From an uncultured Gammaproteobacteria bacterium (GTDB taxonomy: Bacteria; Pseudomonadota; Gammaproteobacteria; Steroidobacterales; GCA-2729495), in NCBI GenBank assembly GCA_937958785.1, contig CALGMY010000071.1, positions 1 through 5,273 of the forward strand: a stretch of DNA of 5,273 nucleotides, in the 5' to 3' direction. The first letter of the stretch is position 1. Each line of letters starts with the position of its first letter. This document shows, one piece after another, positions 1 through 4,777 of this stretch. The notes under the pieces are model-generated. The model was not told the DNA's origin. It ran no database searches and saw only the letters and a list, made by a program, of their open reading frames with translations. The position numbers and the translations under genes were made by a program.

Positions 1-27
1 GCCCGGGCGCGGACCGTCTACGGCTGA
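1..27 (+). CDS. Possible 3' end of a convergent gene, perhaps rnfH (partial)
   Basis: Reading frame 1 is open from the window edge for eight codons (A-R-A-R-T-V-Y-G) and ends with TGA at 25-27, five bases before the bamE stop on the other strand. Eight codons cannot identify a protein. The only argument is position: in E. coli and other gammaproteobacteria bamE is followed by the convergent rnfH/ratA genes, and RnfH proteins end in a basic, arginine-rich tail. This could equally be chance open sequence in GC-rich DNA. No hairpin with a T tract separates it from bamE. Confidence 0.25.
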   Translation, partial: ARARTVYG

Positions 28-31
28 GTCG

Positions 32-370
32 TCAGCCCTGGCCGCCGACCGGGACGTCCCGGTCCACCTGCCGGACCGTGTCGCCGTCGAACCAGACGAT
101 GACCCAGCGCTGGGTCGCCTTGCGGCTCTTGCCCGGGCGCAGGTAGTACATGTAGTCCCAGCGGTCCGTGCGGAACGCGTCTGCCGCAATCGGGGTGCCG
201 AGCAGGAAGCGCACCTGGTTCCGGGTCATGCCGGATTGCACCGCCTCGATGTCCTTCTGGTCGAGCAGGTTGCCCTGCTGGACGTCGACCCGGTACACGC
301 AGGCGCCCAGGAGGGCCACGGCGAGGACCAGGAGCAGGCGCAGCGGGCGAAGGACGGGGCGGGGTGCCAT
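32..370 (-). CDS. bamE: BamE (OmlA/SmpA) outer-membrane assembly lipoprotein
   Basis: A 112-residue lipoprotein of the BAM complex, which folds and inserts beta-barrel proteins into the outer membrane; BamE binds BamD and BamA and supports complex stability. The sequence shows an arginine-containing n-region, a leucine-rich hydrophobic stretch (about residues 10-22) and a lipobox L-G-A-C with the lipidated cysteine at 24. Valine at +2 argues against inner-membrane retention. The mature part carries the family hallmarks: YRVDVQQGN just after the cysteine, GMTRNQVRFLLGTP at 47-60, WDYMYYLRPG at 71-80, and a strand-rich end VIVWFDGD. Length is normal for the family. The ATG start at 368-370 places the signal peptide correctly. 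It is transcribed divergently from fur across 41 bp, the omlA/fur arrangement known from Pseudomonas and Xanthomonas. No intrinsic terminator is visible in the 31 bases left downstream. Confidence 0.96.
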   Translation of the reverse strand: MAPRPVLRPLRLLLVLAVALLGACVYRVDVQQGNLLDQKDIEAVQSGMTRNQVRFLLGTPIAADAFRTDRWDYMYYLRPGKSRKATQRWVIVWFDGDTVRQVDRDVPVGGQG

Positions 371-411
371 AATCGGCCCGCATCATAGCCCATCAGGGGA
401 AGGCGGGAACG
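368..411. promoter_or_regulatory. Divergent bamE / fur promoter region with fur ribosome binding site
   Basis: Only 41 bp separate the two start codons. On the minus strand TATGAT (382-387) is a 5/6 match to a sigma-70 -10 box for bamE; it would start transcription only about 5 bases before the ATG. On the plus strand CATAAT (368-373), overlapping the bamE start codon, is a 5/6 match for a fur -10 box. Neither has a convincing -35. A purine-rich Shine-Dalgarno stretch, AGGGGAAGG at 395-403, sits 8 bases before the fur ATG. The boxes are visible in the sequence; their use is inferred. No good Fur box is present. Confidence 0.4.
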
Positions 412-813
412 ATGGAGCCCAAGGACCTTCGCAAGGCCGGTCTCAAGGCCACGACGCCGCGGCTGCGCATCCTGCAGATCCTGGAGGAGGGTGGTGACCA
501 CCACCTCAGCGCGGAGGACATCTACCGCCGCCTCGCCGAGGCCGGGGAGGACGTGGGCCTTGCCACCGTCTACCGGGTGCTCACCCAGTTCGAACAGGCC
601 GGCCTCGTGGCCCGCCACAACTTCGCCAGTGACCACTCCGTCTTCGAGCTCGACTCCGGGCGGCACCACGACCATATGGTCTGCCTCGAGACGGGCCGGG
701 TGGTGGAGTTCTCCAACGAGGACATCGAGCGCCTGCAGCGGGAAATGGCGAACCGCCACGGCTTCGACCTGGTCGACCACAGCCTGGTGCTGTTCGTCCG
801 CCCGAAGGCGTAG
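412..813 (+). CDS. fur: Fur, ferric uptake regulator (Pseudomonas-type, single cysteine)
   Basis: A 133-residue metal-dependent repressor that, with Fe(II) bound, shuts off iron-uptake genes. The N-terminal winged helix covers about residues 1-80, with the recognition segment GLATVYRVLTQFEQAGLV at 49-66; the dimerisation and metal domain follows. Aligned by eye to P. aeruginosa Fur (offset of one residue), all eight metal ligands are present: H85, D87, E106 and H123 for one site, H31, E79, H88 and E99 for the other. The C-x-x-C structural zinc pair of E. coli Fur is replaced by C91-L-E-T94, and the histidine/cysteine-rich C-terminal tail is absent, as in Pseudomonas Fur. The ATG follows a good ribosome binding site. 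It is divergent from bamE and converges on recN, with 32 bp between the stops. A Zur or PerR identity is unlikely given the close Fur match. Confidence 0.97.
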   Translation: MEPKDLRKAGLKATTPRLRILQILEEGGDHHLSAEDIYRRLAEAGEDVGLATVYRVLTQFEQAGLVARHNFASDHSVFELDSGRHHDHMVCLETGRVVEFSNEDIERLQREMANRHGFDLVDHSLVLFVRPKA

Positions 814-820
814 GCGCGGC

Positions 821-901
821 GTAGAAGCGGCTTCAGCCGCGATCCTTACTTCGCCTTCTTCTTCTTCTTCTTGCCCGGATCGCGGCTGAAGCCGCTCCTG
901 C
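821..901. repeat. REPIN: inverted pair of GTAG-footed REP sequences spanning the fur/recN junction
   Basis: Two 25-bp arms face each other. The left arm is 821-845; the right arm is 877-901, read on the minus strand. The inner 20 bp (826-845 and 877-896) are perfect inverted complements; the outer five differ at two places (GTAGA versus GCAGG). Each arm contains its own hairpin, GCGGCT-TC-AGCCGC, after a GTAG-like tetranucleotide, the architecture of REP sequences mobilised by RAYT (TnpA-REP) transposases. The loop (846-876) contains the recN stop codon and a CTT repeat. As RNA the whole forms a stem of about 25 bp. It may stop or stabilise the convergent fur and recN transcripts, but no T tract follows on either strand. 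The right arm lies inside the recN reading frame. No RAYT gene is in the window. Confidence 0.85.
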
Positions 902-2570
902 GGCCGGCGGCCAGCATCTCCTCCGCATGGGCGCGGGTCTGGTCCGTGATTGTCACGCCGCCCAGCATGCGGGCGGTCTCGGCCACCCGGCCGGCCGCGT
1001 CGAGGGTCTCGACCGTGGTGGCGGTCCGGCCGCCCCGGGTCACCTTGCGCACGGTCAGCTGGTGCTCGGCGAGCGTCGCCACCTGGGGCAGGTGGGTGAT
1101 GCACAGCACCTGGCAGGTGGCGCCGAGTTCCTGCAGCCGCCGGCCCACCATCTCGGCCACCGCCCCCCCGACGCCTGCATCCACCTCGTCAAACACCTGG
1201 GTCGGTGCCCCGCGGCGGGCCGAGGCCGCCACCTGGATGGCCAGGTTCAGGCGGGACAGCTCGCCGCCCGAGGCCACCCGGGCGAGGGGGGCGGGCGGCT
1301 GACCCGCATTGGTCGTCACCAGGAACTCCACCTCGTCGGCCCCGTGGGCGGCGATGGCCTGGTCCGGCAAGGCCGCCACGCGGACCTCGAAGCGACCGCC
1401 CGGCATGCCGAGGGTCGCCATGTTGCGGGTCACCGCCGCGGCCAGCGTGCGGGCCGCGCGGGTGCGGCTGGTCGTCAGTCGCCCGGCCAGGGCCGCGAGT
1501 TCGGTCCGGCGCGTGTCCACCTCCCGCGTGAGCCGCTCCAGTGTCACCTCGCCGCCGGCCAGATCCGCGAGTTCCTGCTCCAGGGCGGCGAGCACGGCCG
1601 GCAGTTCGTCCGGGGTGCAGCGGTGACGGCGCCCCGCCGCCTTGAGGGCGGCGAGCCGGTCGGCGACTTCGGTTTCCCGGCCGGGGTCCGCATCGAGTTG
1701 CTCGAGCCGTTGACGAAGCTGGCTCGCGGCCTCGCCCACCTGGGCCTCCGCCTCGGTGAGCAGGCGCAGCGGGGACTCGAGGCCCGGGTCGAAGCGCAGC
1801 ACGTCGTCGAGGGCGTGGCGGGCGCGGGCCAGCATCGCCTGGGCGGAGCCTTCCTCGGCGTCGTAGATCAGGGCCAGGGCGTCCCCGGCTGCCGTCCCAA
1901 TGCGCAGCCGATGGGCCAGCGCGGTGTGTTCACGCTCGAGTTCCGCGTACTCGCCGGCACGGGGCGCCAGCGCGCGCAGTTCGCCGGCCTGGAAGTCCAG
2001 CAGTTCCAGCCGGCTGTCCCGGTCCCGGCGGGCGGCGGTGAGCTGGTCCAGCGCGGCAACCGCCCGGGTGAAGGCACCGTGGGCTGCCCGGACCTCGGCG
2101 AGGAGCGGGCCGTTGCCCGCGACGCCGTCGCCGACGTCCCGCTGGGCGGCACGATGGCGCAGGGACTGGTAGTCCTGCTGGCCACAGATGTCGACCAGCA
2201 GGGGGCCGAGCTCCTTCAGGCTCTGGACGGGCACCGGGCGGCCGTTGATCCAGGCCTTCGAGCGGCCGTCCGTGCCGAGGACCCGGCGCACCAGGCAGTT
2301 GCCCGGGTCATCGGCCAGTTCGCTGGCCTCGAGCCAGCGCGCCGCCGCCCCGTCCGGCCCGACCTCGAAGGCCGCCACCACCTCGAGCCGGGCGGCGCCG
2401 GCGCGGATCGCCTGGGTGTCGGCGCGCTCGCCGAGGGCCAGGGCGAGGGCGTCGATGAGGATCGACTTGCCCGCCCCGGTCTCGCCCGTGAGCACGGTGA
2501 AGCCGGCGCCGAGGTCGAGGGTGACTTCCTCGACGACCGCCAGGTCGCGGATCTGGAGCGCTGTCAGCAC
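846..2570 (-). CDS. recN: RecN, SMC-like DNA double-strand-break repair ATPase
   Basis: A 574-residue cytoplasmic ATPase that acts in recombinational repair of double-strand breaks, tethering DNA ends. The Walker A motif GETGAGKS is at 29-36. A long alanine/glutamate/leucine-rich coiled-coil middle follows, then the ABC signature SGGELSR at 434-440, Walker B with FDEVD at 460-464, and the switch histidine in CITHLPQV at about 493. The GTG start (2568-2570) aligns with the family's first residue (VLTALQIRDLAVVEEV). Longer frames run back into nadK. No good Shine-Dalgarno is seen, but nadK stops only 10 bp upstream, so translational coupling is likely. Without its tail the protein is 555 residues, close to the 553 of E. 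coli RecN. Residues 556-574 (GRRSGFSRDPG, then six lysines, A-K) come from the REP arm and a triplet repeat. No LexA box is visible near the start. Confidence 0.96.
   Translation of the reverse strand: MLTALQIRDLAVVEEVTLDLGAGFTVLTGETGAGKSILIDALALALGERADTQAIRAGAARLEVVAAFEVGPDGAAARWLEASELADDPGNCLVRRVLGTDGRSKAWINGRPVPVQSLKELGPLLVDICGQQDYQSLRHRAAQRDVGDGVAGNGPLLAEVRAAHGAFTRAVAALDQLTAARRDRDSRLELLDFQAGELRALAPRAGEYAELEREHTALAHRLRIGTAAGDALALIYDAEEGSAQAMLARARHALDDVLRFDPGLESPLRLLTEAEAQVGEAASQLRQRLEQLDADPGRETEVADRLAALKAAGRRHRCTPDELPAVLAALEQELADLAGGEVTLERLTREVDTRRTELAALAGRLTTSRTRAARTLAAAVTRNMATLGMPGGRFEVRVAALPDQAIAAHGADEVEFLVTTNAGQPPAPLARVASGGELSRLNLAIQVAASARRGAPTQVFDEVDAGVGGAVAEMVGRRLQELGATCQVLCITHLPQVATLAEHQLTVRKVTRGGRTATTVETLDAAGRVAETARMLGGVTITDQTRAHAEEMLAAGRRSGFSRDPGKKKKKKAK
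855..872 (-). repeat. (CTT)6 / (AAG)6 trinucleotide microsatellite in the recN 3' end
   Basis: Six perfect CTT triplets on the plus strand read in frame on the minus strand as six lysines. A further AAG lysine codon precedes the stop after one alanine codon. It lies in the REPIN loop. In-frame slippage would change only the number of lysines at the RecN C terminus, not the frame. Confidence 0.9.
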
Positions 2571-2580
2571 GGCGGTGGGC

Positions 2581-3537
2581 TCAGGCTGGCGCGCGGGCGC
2601 CACCCGGCAGGTCGCGGCCCTGGTCCCGGGTGTCCCGGCCCCAGAGCAGCTTGCTGCGCAGGATGTCGAAGTAGTCGTAACCCACCGGGTGCACCAGCTC
2701 GATGCGCTCCCGCGCGGCACTGACCCGCACCGAGCCCCCCGGGCCGAGCCGGCCGAGCAGCTCACCATCGCAGGTGACCTCCGCCCGGTCCAGCTGGCGC
2801 GTCTTCGGCGAGGGCGTCGCGTGCAGGCGCACCTCGGCCACCCGGCTCGCCGGGATCACCAGCGGCCGGTCACTCAGCGTGTGGGGGCAGATGGGGGTCA
2901 GCACCAGGGCGTCCAGGCCAGGTTCCACGATCGGTCCCCCGCAGCTCAGGGCGTAGGCCGTCGAGCCGGTGGGGGTCGCGATGATGAAGCCGTCGCCGAG
3001 GTGCGTGTTCACATAGCCCCCGTCGACGAAGGTCCGGTACTCCACCATGCGGCCCGTGTCGTGGCGCTTGACCACCACGTCATTGAGGGCGAAGGCCGTG
3101 GACCCGGCCTTGCCGTTGCGCATGATCGAGGCCACCAGCAGCATCCGGTGCTCGCGGACGTAGCGGCCCGCCAGGATGTGGTCCATGTGCGCCAGCATGT
3201 GCTCCGGGCTGACGTCGGCCAGGAAGCCGAGGCGGCCCCGGTTGATGCCGAGCAGGGGCACCTTGCGGCCGGCGATGCGGCGGGCGGCGTAGAGCATGCT
3301 GCCATCGCCACCGAGGGCCACCACGAGGTCCACGCCCCGGGCCAGCTGGTCCTCGCTGACCCGCCGGGCCCGGGGCGGCAGGGATTTCAGCCGCACGGCC
3401 CGGCTGACCTGCACCCGGCACCCGCCGGCGAGCAGGTGTGTCGCGAGGATGCGCATGGACTCCAGGGCGCGGGCGTCCCGGGGATTGCCCATGAGGGCGA
3501 TGGATGAGAACTGGCGGGGCGGGGACTTCTTGTTCAT
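2581..3537 (-). CDS. nadK: NAD kinase (ATP/polyphosphate-dependent, NADP synthesis)
   Basis: A 318-residue cytoplasmic kinase that phosphorylates NAD+ at the 2'-hydroxyl of the adenosine ribose, the only route to NADP. Visible motifs are VVALGGDGSML with GGDG at 76-79, LLGINRGRLGFLADV at 95-109 (NAD-site glycines), LNDVVVKR with N152-D153 (the NE/D motif), and GDGFIIATPTGSTAY at 181-195. The C-terminal domain contains TCDGE and ends near ILRSKLLWG at 292-300. The ATG at 3535-3537 gives MNKKSPP before the first strand (SSIALMGNP). An in-frame extension to about 3615 would run into hrcA and is less likely. It is slightly longer than E. coli NadK (292 residues), through a short N-terminal lead and an 18-residue C-terminal tail after the usual end. 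It forms an operon with recN and is divergent from hrcA across 61 bp; the same nadK-recN pair occurs in E. coli beside grpE. Confidence 0.96.
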   Translation of the reverse strand: MNKKSPPRQFSSIALMGNPRDARALESMRILATHLLAGGCRVQVSRAVRLKSLPPRARRVSEDQLARGVDLVVALGGDGSMLYAARRIAGRKVPLLGINRGRLGFLADVSPEHMLAHMDHILAGRYVREHRMLLVASIMRNGKAGSTAFALNDVVVKRHDTGRMVEYRTFVDGGYVNTHLGDGFIIATPTGSTAYALSCGGPIVEPGLDALVLTPICPHTLSDRPLVIPASRVAEVRLHATPSPKTRQLDRAEVTCDGELLGRLGPGGSVRVSAARERIELVHPVGYDYFDILRSKLLWGRDTRDQGRDLPGGARAPA

Positions 3538-3558
3538 TTTGCTTTGCTTATCATTGCC

Positions 3559-3585
3559 TTGACACTCTCGGTGGCCGATTGCTAG
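3559..3585 (+). promoter_or_regulatory. Degenerate CIRCE operator (HrcA binding site)
   Basis: The CIRCE consensus is TTAGCACTC-N9-GAGTGCTAA. Here the sequence reads TTGACACTC (3559-3567), a 9-base spacer (3568-3576), then GATTGCTAG (3577-3585). Each arm matches 7 of 9 consensus positions, 14 of 18 in total, with exactly the right spacing, 13 bases before the hrcA ATG. HrcA is known to bind such elements and repress its own operon. The two changes in the left arm turn it into a perfect sigma-70 -35 hexamer. The match is seen directly; binding is inferred. Confidence 0.72.
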
Positions 3586-3588
3586 CGT
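3559..3588 (+). promoter_or_regulatory. Predicted hrcA sigma-70 promoter overlapping the CIRCE element
   Basis: TTGACA at 3559-3564 is a perfect -35 hexamer. The -10 is weak: GCTAGC (16-bp spacer) or TAGCGT (18-bp spacer) near 3581-3588. Transcription would begin around 3592-3596, a few bases before the ATG at 3599, so the message would be nearly leaderless, consistent with the lack of a Shine-Dalgarno. The -35 lies in the left CIRCE arm, so bound HrcA would block polymerase. Confidence 0.5.
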
Positions 3589-3598
3589 GCGCGCTGCC

Positions 3599-4669
3599 AT
3601 GGCCAACGACCTCATAGCCGAACTGCCATCCGAGCGCGCCCGGCAGATCCTCCGGATCCTCGTCGAACATTACATCCGGGAGGGGCAGCCCGTGGGCTCC
3701 CGGACGCTGTCCCGCACCGCCGGCCTGGAGTTGAGCCCGGCGACCATCCGCAATGTGATGGCCGACCTGGAGGACCTGGGCTTCATCGTGGCCCCCCACA
3801 CCAGCGCCGGCCGCGTCCCGACCGCCAAAGGTTACCGGTTTTTCGTCGACACGCTCGTGCGCCTGCAGCCGATGGCCGAGGCGGACGTACACCGCCTGCA
3901 GAACCAGCTCGAGGAGCGGTTCCGGGGCGATGCCAAGTCCCTCGCCGCGGCGGCCTCGTCGGCCCTGTCGTCCCTCACCAGCCTCGCCGGTGTGGTGACG
4001 ATCCCGCGCAAGCCCCACGCCACGCTCCGCCACATCGAATTCCTGCCGCTGTCGGGCCGCCGGGTGCTCGCGATCCTGGTGGTCAACGATGCCGAGGTTC
4101 AGAACCGGATCCTCGACATGGAGCGGGACTACGGCGAGGACGAACTGCGGCGGGCCGCCAGCTTCCTGAACGAGCAGTTCACCGGCCTCGACCTCGGGGA
4201 GGTCCGTACGCGCCTGCTGGCCAACCTGGATGGCACCCGGGAATACATGAACCGGCTCATGCTGGATTCACTGGCCATGGCAGACCACCACCGGCCGGCC
4301 GGTGCCGACGCCAGTGGCTACGTGCTGTCCGGCGAGACGAAGCTGATGGGGTTCCAGGAACTCTCCAACGTGGAGAAGATCCGCCAGCTGTTCGAGGCCT
4401 TCGGCGAGCAGCGGGAGATCCTGACCCTGCTCGACCGGAGCGTGGCCGCGCAGGGCGTGCAGATCTTCATCGGCGAGGAGTCCGGATACCGCATCCTGGA
4501 CGACTGCACGGTGGTGGCGGCCCCCTACACCGTGGACGACCAGATCGTGGGCGTCCTCGGGGTGATCGGACCCACCCGCATGGCCTACGAGCGCATCATC
4601 CCGATCGTGGACGTCACGGCCCGCCTGCTGGGTTCGGCGCTGAATGCCAGCCCGGATCGCCAGCCCTGA
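3599..4669 (+). CDS. hrcA: HrcA heat-inducible transcriptional repressor
   Basis: A 356-residue repressor of the class I heat-shock genes; it binds CIRCE operators, and its folding is assisted by GroEL, which links repression to chaperone supply. The N-terminal winged helix includes YIREGQPVGSRTL at 25-37, LSPATIRNVMADLEDLGFI at 45-63 and HTSAGRVPTAKGYRFFVD at 67-84, all characteristic of the family. The central part is a GAF-like domain, and the C-terminal hallmark is GVIGPTRMAYERIIPIVD at about 321-338. Length is normal. An in-frame GTG at 3587 would add four residues, but it lies at the edge of the predicted -10, so the ATG at 3599 is preferred; neither has a clear ribosome binding site. 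A CIRCE-like operator lies immediately upstream and grpE downstream. The hrcA-grpE order is that of hrcA-grpE-dnaK-dnaJ operons, for example in Xanthomonas. Confidence 0.97.
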   Translation: MANDLIAELPSERARQILRILVEHYIREGQPVGSRTLSRTAGLELSPATIRNVMADLEDLGFIVAPHTSAGRVPTAKGYRFFVDTLVRLQPMAEADVHRLQNQLEERFRGDAKSLAAAASSALSSLTSLAGVVTIPRKPHATLRHIEFLPLSGRRVLAILVVNDAEVQNRILDMERDYGEDELRRAASFLNEQFTGLDLGEVRTRLLANLDGTREYMNRLMLDSLAMADHHRPAGADASGYVLSGETKLMGFQELSNVEKIRQLFEAFGEQREILTLLDRSVAAQGVQIFIGEESGYRILDDCTVVAAPYTVDDQIVGVLGVIGPTRMAYERIIPIVDVTARLLGSALNASPDRQP

Positions 4670-4690
4670 CCGGCCAGCCCAGACTGCCGG
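4670..4690 (+). terminator. Weak hairpin just after hrcA (possible terminator or attenuator)
   Basis: CCGG and CAG (4670-4673, 4675-4677) can pair with CTGCCGG (4684-4690) around a 6-base loop, with C4674 bulged. It starts right after the hrcA stop, but the following bases are CCTTGAATTC rather than a T tract. At most it would partly reduce read-through from hrcA into grpE. GC-rich DNA forms such stems by chance. Confidence 0.25.
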
Positions 4691-4691
4691 C

Positions 4692-4719
4692 CTTGAATTC
4701 GCGATTCTGACCCCCATAT
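4692..4719 (+). promoter_or_regulatory. Sigma-32 (RpoH) heat-shock promoter for grpE
   Basis: CTTGAA at 4692-4697 and CCCCATAT at 4712-4719 are separated by 14 bases. The sigma-32 consensus is CTTGAAA, 11-16 bases, CCCCATNT; only the last A of the -35 differs. AT-rich bases are otherwise scarce here, so the match stands out. Transcription should start near 4726, leaving a leader of about 50 bases before the grpE ATG. This gives grpE (and presumably dnaK-dnaJ) its own heat-shock promoter in addition to read-through from hrcA. Confidence 0.85.
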
Positions 4720-4730
4720 TGACGGACTCG

Positions 4731-4769
4731 CGGGCGGCAGCCCGACGATCGTCGCACGTCCCAGAGGAG
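4731..4769 (+). promoter_or_regulatory. grpE 5' leader: small hairpin, 12-bp palindrome and Shine-Dalgarno
   Basis: Downstream of the predicted start site are a hairpin CGGGC-GGCA-GCCCG (4731-4744) and, overlapping its end, the perfect palindrome CGACGATCGTCG (4743-4754). These two would compete or stack in the RNA. AGAGGAG (4763-4769) is a strong Shine-Dalgarno 8 bases before the ATG and decides the grpE start. The ribosome binding site is well supported; a regulatory role for the stems is unproven. Confidence 0.5.
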
Positions 4770-4777
4770 CCGAGCCC

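Noticed and set aside
368..390. Possible Fur box between bamE and fur (ATAAT ... ATCAT)
   Set aside because: Only fragments of the GATAAT hexamer pattern are present, interrupted by a GC run. It does not give three adjacent hexamers or a convincing 19-bp palindrome, so Fur autoregulation is not supported here.
2553..2567. CTG-N9-CAG near the recN start as a LexA box
   Set aside because: LexA boxes in this group need CTG-N10-CAG with an AT-rich centre; the spacing is one short and the centre is GC-rich. It also lies inside the recN coding sequence.
927..2723. A 598-codon open frame on the plus strand, antisense to recN
   Set aside because: It mirrors recN, which has unmistakable ATPase motifs. 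Its translation is glycine, arginine, histidine and alanine-rich with no recognisable domain, as expected for an antisense frame in GC-rich DNA where stop codons are rare.
2188..3507. A 439-codon plus-strand open frame antisense to nadK and the recN start
   Set aside because: Low-complexity composition, no recognisable domain, and complete overlap with nadK and recN, both firmly identified.
3534..3554. Six-codon minus-strand upstream ORF (M-I-S-K-A-K) whose TGA overlaps the nadK ATG
   Set aside because: The overlap is neat, but the only Shine-Dalgarno-like AAGG is 2 bases from its ATG, too close to work, and an ORF this short is easily due to chance.
3558..3585. Sigma-32 promoter before hrcA starting from CCTTGACA
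   Set aside because: No CCCCATNT-like -10 occurs at the right distance; the CIRCE and sigma-70 reading fits better.
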